Below, piece by piece: positions 33,291 to 43,670 of a DNA stretch of 64,000 bases. Below the pieces are notes generated by a model. That model was not told the origin of the DNA, did no database searches, and saw only the letters and a program-made list of their open reading frames with translations. Position 1 is the stretch's first letter. The number at the start of each line of letters is the position of its first letter. This DNA comes from Agromyces agglutinans (GTDB taxonomy: Bacteria > Actinomycetota > Actinomycetes > Actinomycetales > Microbacteriaceae): NCBI RefSeq assembly GCF_009647605.1, contig NZ_WJIF01000009.1:94250-158249 (forward strand), read 5' to 3'. The position numbers were made by a program, and so were the translations under genes.

Positions 33291-34508
33291 CTACGCCCCG
33301 AGGCGCGCCTTGAGGTTCGCGTCGATCGAGTCGAGGAACTCCTCGGTCGTCTGGTACGGCTGGTCGGGGCCGACGAGGAGCGCGAGGTCCTTCGTCATCG
33401 CGCCCGACTCGACGGTCTTGATGACGACGTCCTCGAGCGTGAGGGCGAAGTCGATCAGCTCCTGGTTGCCGTCGAGCTTGCCGCGGTGCGCGAGGCCGCG
33501 CGTCCAGGCGTAGATCGAGGCGATCGGGTTGGTCGAGGTGGGCTTGCCCTGCTGGTGCTGGCGGAAATGGCGCGTGACCGTGCCGTGCGCCGCCTCGGCC
33601 TCGACGACCTTGCCGTCGGGCGTCGCGAGGACGCTCGTCATGAGGCCGAGCGAGCCGAAGCCCTGCGCCACGGTGTCGGACTGGACGTCGCCGTCGTAGT
33701 TCTTGCACGCCCAGACGTACCCGCCCTCCCACTTGAGGCTGGCGGCGACCATGTCGTCGATGAGGCGGTGCTCGTAGGTGAGGCCCGCGGCGTCGAACTG
33801 CTCCTTGAACTCGGTGTCGAAGACCTCCTGGAACAGGTCCTTGAAGCGGCCGTCGTAGGCCTTGAGGATCGTGTTCTTCGTCGAGAGGTACACCGGGTAG
33901 TTGCGCGAGAGGCCGTAGTTCAGCGAGGCGCGCGCGAAGTCCTTGATGGACTCGTCGAGGTTGTACATGCCCATCGCGACGCCCGAGCCGGGCGACTGGA
34001 AGACCTCGAACGACTGCGGCTCGGAGCCGTCCTTCGGGGTGAAGGTCATCGTGAGGGTGCCCTCGCCCTCGAACTTGAAGTCGGTGGCGCGGTACTGGTC
34101 GCCGAACGCGTGGCGGCCGACGATGATCGGCTTGTTCCAGCCGGGCACGAGGCGCGGGATGTTCGAGATGATGATCGGCTCGCGGAAGATGACGCCGCCG
34201 AGGATGTTGCGGATCGTGCCGTTCGGCGAACGCCACATCTTCTTCAGGCCGAACTCCTCGACACGCGCCTCGTCGGGCGTGATGGTGGCGCACTTCACGC
34301 CGACGCCGTGCTTCTGGATCGCGTGGGCCGCATCGATCGTGATCTGGTCGTCGGTCTCGTCGCGCTTCTGGATCGAGAGGTCGTAGTACTCGAGGTTCAC
34401 GTCGAGGTACGGGTGGATGAGCTGGTCCTTGATGGCCTGCCAGATGATGCGCGTCATCTCGTCGCCGTCGAGCTCGACGACGGTGCCTTCAACCTTGATC
34501 TTGGACAA
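33291..34508 (-). CDS. icd: NADP-dependent isocitrate dehydrogenase (homodimeric type)
   Basis: 405 residues, matching the eukaryote-like dimeric IDH subfamily. [22 protein letters not shown] (substrate Lys/Thr), [10 protein letters not shown] (isocitrate binding), and A-A-H-G-T-V-T-R-H (NADP binding) are visible. It oxidises isocitrate to 2-oxoglutarate in the TCA cycle. The start is TTG 34508 with AAGGAG 7 bases upstream; no ATG or GTG fits. The upstream region shares an 18-bp sequence with sucC. Confidence 0.95.
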   Translation of the reverse strand: MSKIKVEGTVVELDGDEMTRIIWQAIKDQLIHPYLDVNLEYYDLSIQKRDETDDQITIDAAHAIQKHGVGVKCATITPDEARVEEFGLKKMWRSPNGTIRNILGGVIFREPIIISNIPRLVPGWNKPIIVGRHAFGDQYRATDFKFEGEGTLTMTFTPKDGSEPQSFEVFQSPGSGVAMGMYNLDESIKDFARASLNYGLSRNYPVYLSTKNTILKAYDGRFKDLFQEVFDTEFKEQFDAAGLTYEHRLIDDMVAASLKWEGGYVWACKNYDGDVQSDTVAQGFGSLGLMTSVLATPDGKVVEAEAAHGTVTRHFRQHQQGKPTSTNPIASIYAWTRGLAHRGKLDGNQELIDFALTLEDVVIKTVESGAMTKDLALLVGPDQPYQTTEEFLDSIDANLKARLGA

Positions 34509-34576
34509 GACGGTTCTCCTTGGTTCTCTTCGGGAAGCTGAGGAAGTCTCGGGGCGGTGCGGGCACGCCGCCGAAC

Positions 34577-34582
34577 AGCTTA
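34577..34582 (-). promoter_or_regulatory. putative icd -10
   Basis: TAAGCT on the minus strand (34582-34577). With a 17-base spacer the -35 region falls inside the palindrome at 34595-34612, so a protein bound there would compete with or contact RNA polymerase. The leader would be about 60 bases. Confidence 0.4.
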
Positions 34583-34594
34583 CCGCGTCGTCCG

Positions 34595-34612
34595 GATATC
34601 TCGACATCGAGA
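34595..34612. promoter_or_regulatory. 18-bp element shared with sucC (icd copy)
   Basis: GATATCTCGACATCGAGA on the plus strand, containing the inverted repeat TCTCGA-CA-TCGAGA. The exact reverse complement is found at 56588-56605 upstream of sucC. Candidate operator for a common TCA-cycle regulator. Confidence 0.7.
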
Positions 34613-34682
34613 CAAAATCGTCGCCGGATCCGCGCCACGCGCGGCTATCGCCGTGTCCCCCGTCCGGGTTAGCCTTGCTTGC

Positions 34683-35135
34683 ATGGCTGAGCTGCGACTC
34701 GAAGAACTGTCCGCATCGAACATCGTCGCGGCGAACCAGCTGTCGCTGAAGCCCGGGCAGGAGCAGTTCATCGCGCCGGTCACCTACTCGGCCGAGTCCT
34801 CGGTCGTGAACCCCGCGACCGCGTGGCAGCGCGTGGCCCTGCTCGACGACCGGGTCGTCGGGTTCATCCACGGCAACTTCGACCCCGAGAACGAGCACGA
34901 GTTCTTCCGGGCCTGCATCTGGCGCATCAACGTCGACGCCGAGGTGCAGGGCAAGGGCGTCGGGCGCTTCCTCGCCACGTCGCTCGCCGAAGAGGCCAAG
35001 CGCCGCGGCGTCGACCGCATCACCGTGCTCTGGGAGCCCGACGAGGAGGGCCCCGGCGCGTTCTTCCACCGCATCGGGTTCCACGAGATCGGCGAGTCGC
35101 CCTACGGCGATGTCATCGGCGCGCTCGAGCTCTGA
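34683..35135 (+). CDS. GNAT family N-acetyltransferase
   Basis: 150 residues. Acetyl-CoA-binding signature [12 protein letters not shown] preceded by R-I-N-V-D-A-E, and [10 protein letters not shown] near the end. It resembles the BltD/spermine-acetyltransferase-like branch (length about 150, P-A-T-A-W-Q segment), so a polyamine or other amine is a possible substrate, but this is weak. ATG 34683 is leaderless: TAGCCT (34670-34675) lies 7 bases upstream. Divergent from icd. Confidence 0.8.
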   Translation: MAELRLEELSASNIVAANQLSLKPGQEQFIAPVTYSAESSVVNPATAWQRVALLDDRVVGFIHGNFDPENEHEFFRACIWRINVDAEVQGKGVGRFLATSLAEEAKRRGVDRITVLWEPDEEGPGAFFHRIGFHEIGESPYGDVIGALEL

Positions 35136-35208
35136 CCGCGGGCGAGCCGGACGTGGCGGCGACGTGGCGGCAGGCAGACGGGCGGCGGGCAGACGGGCCG
35201 GCGGGCGG

Positions 35209-35520
35209 ATGACGCCTGCCGAGGGCTTCGTGGCGGCCGTGCTCGCCGTCGTCGATGACATCCCGCCCGGGCAGGTCGCAACCTACGGCGACGTCGCCGC
35301 CCTGCTCGGCTCGCGCGGCGCGCGGGCCGTGGGGCAGGTGATGGCGCGGTACGGCTCCGACGTGGCGTGGTGGCGCGTGGTGCGCGCGGGCGGGCGACCC
35401 CCGGCGGGGCACGCCGTTCGGGCGCGCGGTCACTACGAGCGCGAGGGCACCCCGCTGCGGCCGGCCGACGACGACGACGGCTACCGCATCGATCTCGCGG
35501 CGTGCCGCTGGCGGCCGTAG
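35209..35520 (+). CDS. alkyltransferase-like protein (MGMT family, no active-site Cys)
   Basis: 103 residues. [12 protein letters not shown] and [10 protein letters not shown] are the DNA-binding part of O6-alkylguanine transferases, but the P-C-H-R active site is replaced by W-W-R-V-V-R-A-G-G, so no methyl transfer is possible. Such ATL proteins bind alkylated bases and pass them to nucleotide excision repair. ATG 35209 is used; codons upstream are Arg/Gly-rich and unlikely to be translated. It ends 30 bases before the histidine kinase stop. Confidence 0.85.
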   Translation: MTPAEGFVAAVLAVVDDIPPGQVATYGDVAALLGSRGARAVGQVMARYGSDVAWWRVVRAGGRPPAGHAVRARGHYEREGTPLRPADDDDGYRIDLAACRWRP

Positions 35521-35550
35521 CACGGTGGTCGAGTCGGCGCTCCGGCGCCG

Positions 35551-37341
35551 CTACTCCCCCGCCGCCGCCGCCGTCGGGATGCGAATGGTCACGGTCGTGC
35601 CCGCCCCGAGCGGACTCTCGAGCTCGAGCCGCCCGCCCACGGCGTCGATGCGGTCGTCGATGCCGAGCATGCCGCTGCCGCCGTCGAGCGACGCCCCGCC
35701 GACGCCGTTGTCGCGCACGACCAGCTCGAGCTCGTGGTCGTGCAGGTGCGCTCGCACCCAGGCCCTGGTGCCGCCCGAGTGCTTGGCGACGTTCGCGAGC
35801 AGCTCGGCGATCGCGAAGTACGCGGTGGACTCGATGATCTCGGGCAGGCGGCCCTCGGCCTGCACGTCGACCGCGACCGGCACCGGGCACCGGCCGGCCA
35901 GCTCGGGCACGGCGAGCGCGAGCCCGCCGGCCGAGAGCAGGCTCGGATGGATGCCGTGCGCGAGTTCCCGGAGCTCGCGCAGACCCTTCGTGAGGTCGTC
36001 GATCGCGGCCTCGAGGTCGGTGAGCAGCTCGGGATCGCCGAGCTCGCCCGCGCGATCGGCCGCGAGGCGCAGGCTCATCCCGAGCGAGACCAGTCGCTGC
36101 TGGGCGCCGTCGTGCAGGTCGCGCTCGATGCGGCGCCGGGCGTCGACGCCCGCCTCGACGATACGCTGGCGCGACTGGCGCACCTGTTCGAGGGTGCGCT
36201 CGATCTCGGAGCGCAGCCGCCCGTTGTCGACCGACAGCCGCAGTGCGCTCGAGACGCCGTCGAGCAGGCGCATGTTGTCGGTGAGCACCCGGTCGTGCCG
36301 GATGAGCGCGATCGGCACGCCGAGGGGCGACGCGACGGGGAGGATGCTCTGGCTTCCGCGAGGGTCCACGTGCGGGCCGATGGGCACCCCGGCCGCGTCG
36401 AAGTACCCGCCGCGCTCCTCGTCCCACCAGTACACGCGCACGGACGCGTCGCGGAGGGTCCGCGCGAGCGACTCCGCCCAGAGACCGCGGTCGGCGCCCT
36501 CGCGCGTGATGCGCATGAGGTCGGCGACGCGCGCGCGCATGTTGCGGGTGTGCGAGATGCCCGCGACGAAGCTGACGGGCACCGATGCGATGGCGATGAG
36601 CGAGATGGTCTCGAGCACCTCCCCCGACGTCGACTGCGCGGCGTAGCTGGCGGCCTGCGCGGCGAGCGTCGTCGCCCAGGCCAGCAGCGCCAGCGGCATC
36701 AGGAACGCGACGGTGCGCGCGGGCACGCTGCCGCGCACCCACTGCACGAGCAGCCGCCCGGCGATGAGCAGCGCGAGCAGGCCGCCGATCACGCGGTACG
36801 CGATGTCCAGCGTCGAGAAGAGCATCGGGATCTCGGCGACCTGGTACGGGTTCGGCACGCAGTCGCACGTCTCGGGTCCCGGCGTGCCGAACAGCAGCAC
36901 GGTCACGAGGTTCACGAGCGACGCGACGAGCGCGATGGCCGCGATCCACCGCTCGAACCCGCCGTGCAGCCATCCACGCGGATAGATGAGCACGAGCACG
37001 CCCGTCACGACGGCCCAGCCGAGGTCGACGCCGCGAACGATCGGCCACAGCCAGCCGAGGTCGCCGATGACGTGGTAGATCGACTGCGGGATCCAGAGCA
37101 CGACGACCGCGATCATGAGGCGCGAGGGGATGCGCGTGGGCCCGATCCGCCACGCGACGCCGGCGCACGCGGCGAACACGAGCGGCACCGCCGCGTGCAG
37201 CGTCGTGTACGAGATCTCGTCGCGCTCGGCCTCGGGCGTCGCGAGGAATCCGGAGATCTCCATTGTGAGGCTCAGGGCGACCGCCGCGACGATGACGGCG
37301 GTCCGCAGGGCGATCCGGCGCTTGCGGCCGGGCGCCATCAC
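35551..37341 (-). CDS. membrane sensor histidine kinase (NarL-type partner)
   Basis: 596 residues. About seven membrane segments (residues about 10-265), a GAF-like region (about 290-385), a HisKA_3 domain with E-R-D-L-H-D-G-A-Q-Q-R-L (phospho-His about 410) and a HATPase domain with A-E-L-L-A-N-V-A-K-H and D-N-G-V-G-G. Pairs with the LuxR-type regulator 13 bases upstream. The membrane part has a Cys-X-Cys (P-E-T-C-D-C-V) in an external loop. The signal is unknown. GTG 37341 has GGAG 6 bases upstream; ATG 37338 is alternative. Confidence 0.88.
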   Translation of the reverse strand: MMAPGRKRRIALRTAVIVAAVALSLTMEISGFLATPEAERDEISYTTLHAAVPLVFAACAGVAWRIGPTRIPSRLMIAVVVLWIPQSIYHVIGDLGWLWPIVRGVDLGWAVVTGVLVLIYPRGWLHGGFERWIAAIALVASLVNLVTVLLFGTPGPETCDCVPNPYQVAEIPMLFSTLDIAYRVIGGLLALLIAGRLLVQWVRGSVPARTVAFLMPLALLAWATTLAAQAASYAAQSTSGEVLETISLIAIASVPVSFVAGISHTRNMRARVADLMRITREGADRGLWAESLARTLRDASVRVYWWDEERGGYFDAAGVPIGPHVDPRGSQSILPVASPLGVPIALIRHDRVLTDNMRLLDGVSSALRLSVDNGRLRSEIERTLEQVRQSRQRIVEAGVDARRRIERDLHDGAQQRLVSLGMSLRLAADRAGELGDPELLTDLEAAIDDLTKGLRELRELAHGIHPSLLSAGGLALAVPELAGRCPVPVAVDVQAEGRLPEIIESTAYFAIAELLANVAKHSGGTRAWVRAHLHDHELELVVRDNGVGGASLDGGSGMLGIDDRIDAVGGRLELESPLGAGTTVTIRIPTAAAAGE

Positions 37342-37354
37342 GACGGGCTCCCGG

Positions 37355-38023
37355 TCACCTCGCGCCGAGCAGGGTCAGCACGGCGAGCACACGGCGGTGG
37401 TGCTCGGGCGACTCCTCGAGGTCGAGCTTCTGCAGGATTGACCGCACGTGCGTCTCGACGGTCTTGAGGCCGAGGAACAGCGTCTGGGCGATGCCGCCGT
37501 TGGAGTAGCCCTGCGCCATGAGCTCGAGCACCGACCGCTCGCGTTCGGTGAGCCGGTCCAGCGGGTCGTCGGCACGCGTGCGCGCCACGAGCTGTTCGAC
37601 GACCTCGGGGTCGACGACGGAGCCGCCGGCGGCGACCGATTCGACGGCCCGCACGAGGGTCTGCGGCTCGGAGACGCGCTCCTTCAGCAGGTAGCCGGTG
37701 CCGCTGCCGGCACCCATGACGCGCAGCGCGTACTCGGGCGTCGCGTACATCGAGAGCAGCAGCACGCCGATGTCGGTGCCCGATGCGCGCAGGGTCTCGA
37801 GCGCGACGATGCCCTCGTCGCGGAAGCTCGGCGGCATGCGGATGTCGAGCACGGCCACGTCGATGCCGCCGCCGGCGACCACCTCGAGCAACTCGTCGCC
37901 GGTGCCCACCGAGGCCACGACCTCGATGCCGCCGCCCTCGAGCACCTTCTGGATCCCCTCGCGCAGCAGCAGCGCATCGTCGGCCACCGCCACGCGCAAC
38001 GGGGTCGTCTCCGTCTCCTGCAT
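37355..38023 (-). CDS. NarL/FixJ-type response regulator
   Basis: 222 residues. Receiver domain with A-D-D-A at the start and phospho-acceptor Asp60 in V-A-V-L-D-I-R-M-P-P; a later K in L-L-K-E-R is the conserved lysine. The C-terminal LuxR helix-turn-helix reads L-T-E-R-E-R-S-V-L-E-L-M-A-Q-G-Y-S-N, with L-K-T-V-E-T-H-V. First gene of a two-gene operon with the histidine kinase; GGAGGAGC precedes the ATG. Confidence 0.9.
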   Translation of the reverse strand: MQETETTPLRVAVADDALLLREGIQKVLEGGGIEVVASVGTGDELLEVVAGGGIDVAVLDIRMPPSFRDEGIVALETLRASGTDIGVLLLSMYATPEYALRVMGAGSGTGYLLKERVSEPQTLVRAVESVAAGGSVVDPEVVEQLVARTRADDPLDRLTERERSVLELMAQGYSNGGIAQTLFLGLKTVETHVRSILQKLDLEESPEHHRRVLAVLTLLGAR

Positions 38024-38214
38024 CGCTCCTCCGGCCTTCCGTGCGTGCGCGATCCCCCCGGTCGTCTCCCCCGCTCCGGCGAGCGTATCGCGTCACGGGC
38101 CGCGCCGACGGCACCAGTTCAGGGGACACCCCGATGCGAAACGGACGACGCCGTGCCACGCTGGTCACGCCGGCGGCACGTGCCCGCTGCCCGCATACCC
38201 GAGGGAGGCCACGG

Positions 38215-41200
38215 ATGCCCCACGCCGATGATCCGCGCAGCGATCGCCCGATCGCCGTCAGGCCGGTCGGCCCCGGCGTGCGGCTGGCCGACCTCGAGCG
38301 CGACGGTGCGCGGCCGGCATCCGGCCGCACCCTGCGGATCGCGCTCGCGATGCGCGGCGGCGTGAGCCTCGCCGTCTGGATCGGCGGCGTCGCCGCCGAA
38401 CTCGATCTCCTGCGACGCATCCGCCTGTACGAGATCGACGGGCGCACGACCGCCGTGCTCCTGCACCCGGGCGAAGCACCGCCGGGCGAGGCCGTGCAGG
38501 CGCGCGCCGGCGCGTACGCCCACCGGCTGCACGCGGCCGGGTACGACCGCGTCGAGGTCGACCTGCTGGCGGGCGCGAGCGCGGGCGGGCTCAACGCCGT
38601 GGTGTACTCGGTGGCCCAGCGGGCCGGCACGACGCTCGACGACCTGTTGCACACCTGGGGCACCGTGGGCGGATTCTGGGGGCTGCTGCACGGCCCGGGC
38701 GTCTGGGCGCCGCGCGCGCTCATGCGCGGCGAGGGGTACTTCCGGCCGAGCGTGCGCGACGCGCTCGTGAAGCTCTACGGCTCGACCGACGGGCATCCCG
38801 ACCTCGTGCCCGACTACGTCTCGGTCGACCTGTCGACGACGATCATCGACGCCGCCGACCAGCTCGAGGAGGACACGGTCGACGGCCGCGGCCACTTCCA
38901 CTTCGTGGGCAGCGACCGGCACCATCTCGACAACCTCGTGCCGCGCCGCGGCGCGCTCGACTATCCCGAGAAGGCGGCCGACGACCTCGCCCAGCTCGAC
39001 CAGCTGGCCCTCGCCGCACGCTCGACGTCGTCGCTCGCGGGCGGGTTCGAGCCGGCCGAGATCCGCTCGACCGAGTGGCCGGCGATGGGCGACCTGGCCG
39101 ATCCCGACGACCCCGGCCACCTGCCCGACGCCGCGGAACGTCGAGCGGCAGAGGCCTCGGCGCGGTCGGTCGCCGAGCGCGCCGACCTGCGCTTCGCGTT
39201 CGCGGCGCACCGGGCCCGCCCGGCCGAGCCGTTCCGGGTCATCGACGGCGCCGTGTTCGACAACGTGCCGATCGACCGGGCGCTGCGCTCTGCGAAGCTG
39301 CGCGCGAGCGATCGCCTCGCCGATCGGATGCTGGTCTTCCTCGACCCCGAGCCCGATCCGGCGATGGGCGGGCCGGCGCCCTGGGATCCCGACGCGACGC
39401 GGTTCTTCAGCGCCGTCGGTGCGATGTTCTCGAAGAGCATGCGCCGAGAGTCCGTCGCGCGCGAGGCATCCGAACTGGCGCGCTTCAACGGCCAGCGCTC
39501 GATCGAGGCGACACGTCGGCTGGCGGGGGCCGGTCTCGTCGCGTCGGCGAGCAGCGAGCCGAGCGCGGTCGCCGACCGCGACGCCGCGTACGTGCGCGCG
39601 CTCGGCGGCGTGGTCGCCGAGCACCTCGCCGAGGTGCTCGCCCAGCCGTCGCTGTGGCAGCTGCATTCGGCCGGGCGGCGCCGTCGCCGGTACACGCCCG
39701 TCGACCGCTCGGCGCTCGCGGCCCTCGACGAGGCCGCGAACGCACGGTTCGCGCGACTCGCCGCCGAGCGACCGGATGCCGCGCTGGCGTCGCCGCCGGC
39801 GCTCGCCGACGCCGCGGCGTGCGTGCTCGCGTGGGCGCGCGAGATCGAGTCGGTGCCCGAGCGGCCCGGTTCGCGCCGGGCACGCGAACTCGTCGCCGTG
39901 CGCCGCGAGGCCTATGCGGCGCTGCACGATGCCGACGGCTCGGTCGACCGGGTCACCGAGGGCGTGTTGATGCACGTGCTCCGCACGTGCGCGCCGAACC
40001 GACGACCGGATGCCGCCGACCTCGACGCCTGGCTCGAGACCTGGCTCGCGGGCTGCGAGGCCGTCGACACCGCCGCGAACTGGCGCGCCCTCGACGCGTG
40101 CGTCGCGGAGCTCACGGAGCTGACCCGTTCGCTCGAGCCGGAGATCGCGGCGCACGACCACGCGATCGCCGAGCGGTGGCGCCGCTCGCCCTGGCGCGCG
40201 ATCGGCCTCGCCGGTCCGCGACGGGCCGTCGAGCTCGCGCCGCTGGCCTATCCCATCGGCATTCCCGCGTCGCTCTCGAAGGTGGACTACTGGGCCATCG
40301 GCGTCGACGAGCGCCCGGCGGCCCAGGGCGGCTTCAGCGAACTGCTCGCCGACCGCTTCCTCACCCGCGTGCAGGTCGCCTTGCGCACGCCGCGCCGGAG
40401 CGTGGACGAGGTGGTCGCCGACCTGAACGCCCCCGATCCCGACCCGATCGACCGCCAGACGAAGCTCGCCGGGTACGGCTTCGGCAACTTCCTCGGCTTC
40501 CTCGCCAAGGGCTGGCGGGTCAACGACTGGTGGTGGGGACGGCTCGACGGTGCCGCAGGCCTCGTGCGGCTGCTCGACTCGCGGGCTCCCGGCGGCGACG
40601 ACGGCGCCCACGACGCCGCCGCGCTCCACGACGGCGCCCACGACGCCGCCTCGCTCGACGCCGATGTACGCCTCGTGCAGGACGCGGTGCTCGCCGAGAG
40701 CGACGAGGGCGAGTACCACGAGCACGAACTCTCGCTGCTGACGCCCGCCGATGAGGCGCCGGGCGAACCCCCGCGCGCCCGAGTGCGCGCCGGGACCGAC
40801 ACGCTGTGGAACCTCGTGCCCGGCTACCGCTTCGCGCTCGCCTCGCGGGCCATCCGCCTCATCGACCGCGCGGCGGCGCCGGCCAACCGCATCCTCGCGG
40901 GCGCGGTGCAGGCGCTGCTCGTGTTCCTGCGGCCGGCCCTCGTCGCGGTGCCCGCGATCGCCGACCCACCGCGGCTCGCGCTGGTCGCGGGCCTCACCGC
41001 GGGCACGGCCTGGCTCCTCACGTGGACGGCGTTCACGCCGACGACCGGCAGCGTCGTGACCGCGGCCGTCGTCGTCGCGGCGGTCGGCGGCGGGCTCGCC
41101 GCCGGGGTGATCCGCTCGCGCATCCGCTGGCGACGCGTGCGCGACGGCATCGCCGACGTCGACCGGCGCGCCGACGTCGAGGCAGCCCGGCGTTCGTCGG

Positions 41201-41868
41201 TGCCCGGCATGCTGAAGTATGCGCTCGTCGCGGCGTGCAGCCTCGTTCCGCTCGCGATCGCGATCGCGTGGGCGAACGTCCTGATGGGCCTGCTGTGCCT
41301 CGGCGTGAGCGCGGCGCTCACGAGCGTCGCCGTCCGCGCCGCGAGCGGCGCGCGGCCGACCACGGTCACGGCCCGCCTCGTGCGCACGAACCTGATGGTC
41401 GCGGCGTTCGTCGTGCTCGGCGGCCTGCTGCCCGTGGTGCAGGCGTTCGTCGCCTCGAACCCGTCGGCACCCGGCTGGGCGCAGGCGCTGCTCGAGCCGC
41501 CGCTGCCGCGCGACCTCCCGGTGCTCGCCGTGGGCGCCGCCCTCGTCACGATCGCGCTGACGGCCGACTGGCTGCCGATGCGCTTCGCCGCCCCCGCACG
41601 GGCGAGTTCGCGCTGGGTCTCCTGGCTCACGGTGACGGTCATCGCCGTCGCCGGCGCGTGGCTCGTCGCCTGGGTCGTCGAATCGATGATGTCGGCCATC
41701 GGCCTGACCTGGCTCCAGGCGACGAGCACGGCGGTCGCGGTGTTCATCGTGGCGTGGGCGAACGGCGTGTGGTGGCTGCCCGAGTTCCGCCGCGACGAGC
41801 TGCCCCGCGACGACCGCGTCGAGCGGCGGACTCCCCGGCGCGTGACCGGAGAGTCCGGCCGCTCCTAG
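38215..41868 (+). CDS. large patatin-like membrane protein (DUF3376 type)
   Basis: 1217 residues. An N-terminal patatin domain: [13 protein letters not shown] (oxyanion region, residues 46-58), G-A-S-A-G-G with nucleophile Ser122, and I-D-G-A-V-F-D-N with Asp344 as dyad partner. The middle (about 450-860) is Ala/Arg-rich with [10 protein letters not shown] near 830. The C-terminus (about 910-1190) has some eight membrane segments. Probably a membrane-bound lipid acyl hydrolase; substrate unknown. A duplicated D-G-A-H-D-A-A unit lies near bases 40600-40655. ATG 38215 has GAGGGAGG 6 bases upstream. Its TAG stop shares CTAG with the opposite gene. Confidence 0.85.
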   Translation: MPHADDPRSDRPIAVRPVGPGVRLADLERDGARPASGRTLRIALAMRGGVSLAVWIGGVAAELDLLRRIRLYEIDGRTTAVLLHPGEAPPGEAVQARAGAYAHRLHAAGYDRVEVDLLAGASAGGLNAVVYSVAQRAGTTLDDLLHTWGTVGGFWGLLHGPGVWAPRALMRGEGYFRPSVRDALVKLYGSTDGHPDLVPDYVSVDLSTTIIDAADQLEEDTVDGRGHFHFVGSDRHHLDNLVPRRGALDYPEKAADDLAQLDQLALAARSTSSLAGGFEPAEIRSTEWPAMGDLADPDDPGHLPDAAERRAAEASARSVAERADLRFAFAAHRARPAEPFRVIDGAVFDNVPIDRALRSAKLRASDRLADRMLVFLDPEPDPAMGGPAPWDPDATRFFSAVGAMFSKSMRRESVAREASELARFNGQRSIEATRRLAGAGLVASASSEPSAVADRDAAYVRALGGVVAEHLAEVLAQPSLWQLHSAGRRRRRYTPVDRSALAALDEAANARFARLAAERPDAALASPPALADAAACVLAWAREIESVPERPGSRRARELVAVRREAYAALHDADGSVDRVTEGVLMHVLRTCAPNRRPDAADLDAWLETWLAGCEAVDTAANWRALDACVAELTELTRSLEPEIAAHDHAIAERWRRSPWRAIGLAGPRRAVELAPLAYPIGIPASLSKVDYWAIGVDERPAAQGGFSELLADRFLTRVQVALRTPRRSVDEVVADLNAPDPDPIDRQTKLAGYGFGNFLGFLAKGWRVNDWWWGRLDGAAGLVRLLDSRAPGGDDGAHDAAALHDGAHDAASLDADVRLVQDAVLAESDEGEYHEHELSLLTPADEAPGEPPRARVRAGTDTLWNLVPGYRFALASRAIRLIDRAAAPANRILAGAVQALLVFLRPALVAVPAIADPPRLALVAGLTAGTAWLLTWTAFTPTTGSVVTAAVVVAAVGGGLAAGVIRSRIRWRRVRDGIADVDRRADVEAARRSSVPGMLKYALVAACSLVPLAIAIAWANVLMGLLCLGVSAALTSVAVRAASGARPTTVTARLVRTNLMVAAFVVLGGLLPVVQAFVASNPSAPGWAQALLEPPLPRDLPVLAVGAALVTIALTADWLPMRFAAPARASSRWVSWLTVTVIAVAGAWLVAWVVESMMSAIGLTWLQATSTAVAVFIVAWANGVWWLPEFRRDELPRDDRVERRTPRRVTGESGRS

Positions 41869-43670
41869 ACCAGCGAGTCCCGCCAGGCCGCGTGCAGCGC
41901 GGCGAAGCGGCCGGTGCCGCCGATCAGGTCGTCGGGTGTGCCGTCCTCGACGATCCGGCCGTGCTCCATCACGAGCACCCGGTCGGCGATCGAGACCGTC
42001 GACAGCCGGTGCGCGATGATCACCGCGGTGCGGTCGGCGAGCAGCTTGGTCAGCCCCTCCTGCACGAGCCGCTCGCTCGGGATGTCGAGCGAGCTCGTCG
42101 CCTCGTCGAGGATCAGCACCGCCGGGTTCGCGAGGAAGGCGCGCGCGAACGAGATGAGCTGCCGCTGGCCGGCGCTGACCCGCCCGCCGCGCTTGTTCAC
42201 GTCGGTGTCGTAGCCGTTGGGCAGCGACTCGATGAACTCGTGCGCCCCGACGGCCTTCGCCGCGCGCACGATCTCGTCGAACGGGGCATCCGGCCGGCCC
42301 AGCGCGATGTTGTCGGCGACGGTCCCCGAGAACAGGTACGCCTCCTGGGTCACCATCACGATCGCACGCCGCAGGTCCTTCGGGTGCAGGTCGCGCAGGT
42401 CGACGCCGTCGAGCGTCACCGCGCCGTCGGACGGGTCGTAGAACCGTGCGATCAGCTTCGCGAGCGTCGACTTGCCGGCACCGGTCGAGCCCACGAGGGC
42501 GACCGTCTGCCCGGCGGGCAGGTCGAGGTCGAACCGCGGCAGGATGACCCGGTCGGCGGTGTACGCGAACTCGACGCCGTCGAAACGCACGTGGCCGTCG
42601 GCCGTCCAGAGGTCGACCGGCTGCACCGGGTCGGGAACGCTCGGCTCCTCCTCGAGCACGCCCGAGATCTTCTCCAGCGCACTCGAGGCCGACTGGTACC
42701 CGTTGTAGAACATCGCCATGTCCTCCATCGGGTCGAAGAACCGCTTCGTGTACATGACGGCGGCCAGCAGCACGCCCACCCCGAGCGCCCCGTCGACGAC
42801 GCGGAAGGCCCCGAGCAGCAGCACGACCGCGACGGCCGTGTTGCCGATGAGCGCGAGACCCGGGTTGAACACGGCGAACAGGCGCAGCACACCCGCGTTC
42901 ACGTCGCGGTAGTCCTCGACGAGGTCGCCGAACACCCGCTCGTTGCGACGCTCCTTGCGGAACGCCTGCACGGCGCGGATGCCGGTCATGGTCTCCACGA
43001 ACTGCACGATCAGCTTCGCGCTCGCGACGCGCGAACGACGGAACAGGGCCTGCGAGCGCACCTGGAACCAGCGGGTCAGGATGCCCAGCGGTACGAGCGC
43101 GACGAGCAGCACGAGCGCCGACGGCGGATCGAAGATGATCAGCGCACCGGCCATGAACACCATGTACGTGACCCCGCGCACGAGCAGCGTCAGCCCCTCG
43201 TCCAGCAGCTCGCGGATCGCGTCGAGGTCGCTGGTCTGCCGCGAGATGATGCGACCCGACGTGTACGACTCGTGGAACTCGAGGCTCAGCTTCTGCGTGT
43301 GCAGGAACACCCGGGTGCGCAGGTCGATCAGCACCGCCTGGCTGATCCTCGCCGACGAGCGGATGTAGATCGAGATCAGGAAGGCGCCGGCCAGTCCGCT
43401 CAGCAGGTACGCGAGCCCCGCGAACGCGACCGGGAACCAGTCCTGTGCGAGCAACGCGGGGATGCCGCTGTCGATGCCGTAGGCGATGAGCGCGGGCCCG
43501 GCCGCCTGCGCGGCGGAGGACACCACGACGGCGAGCGCCGTGAGCCAGAGCCTCGCCTTCAGCGGGCGCAGCAGCGAGCCGAGCAGTCGCAGCGACCGCG
43601 TGCGGATCTGCTTGGACTCGGCCTTCGTGTACCGGGTGCGTTCCTCACCCTGGACGCCGTAGACGCTCAT
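41865..43670 (-). CDS. ABC exporter half-transporter (canonical ATPase)
   Basis: 601 residues: six-helix exporter domain (about 35-335) then an ATPase with G-S-T-G-A-G-K-S-T (Walker A), V-S-A-G-Q-R-Q (signature, Ala instead of the usual Gly before Gly) and [10 protein letters not shown] (Walker B with catalytic Glu). It forms a heterodimer with the preceding gene, to which it is joined by an ATGA overlap. Lipid or drug export is likely; substrate unknown. Its stop overlaps that of the patatin gene on the other strand. Confidence 0.9.
   Translation of the reverse strand: MSVYGVQGEERTRYTKAESKQIRTRSLRLLGSLLRPLKARLWLTALAVVVSSAAQAAGPALIAYGIDSGIPALLAQDWFPVAFAGLAYLLSGLAGAFLISIYIRSSARISQAVLIDLRTRVFLHTQKLSLEFHESYTSGRIISRQTSDLDAIRELLDEGLTLLVRGVTYMVFMAGALIIFDPPSALVLLVALVPLGILTRWFQVRSQALFRRSRVASAKLIVQFVETMTGIRAVQAFRKERRNERVFGDLVEDYRDVNAGVLRLFAVFNPGLALIGNTAVAVVLLLGAFRVVDGALGVGVLLAAVMYTKRFFDPMEDMAMFYNGYQSASSALEKISGVLEEEPSVPDPVQPVDLWTADGHVRFDGVEFAYTADRVILPRFDLDLPAGQTVALVGSTGAGKSTLAKLIARFYDPSDGAVTLDGVDLRDLHPKDLRRAIVMVTQEAYLFSGTVADNIALGRPDAPFDEIVRAAKAVGAHEFIESLPNGYDTDVNKRGGRVSAGQRQLISFARAFLANPAVLILDEATSSLDIPSERLVQEGLTKLLADRTAVIIAHRLSTVSIADRVLVMEHGRIVEDGTPDDLIGGTGRFAALHAAWRDSLV

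Noticed and set aside
35110..35208. Longer N-terminus for the alkyltransferase-like gene
   Set aside because: The extra codons are Arg/Gly/Ala repeats overlapping the GNAT gene end and do not match the family, which starts near P-A-E-G-F.
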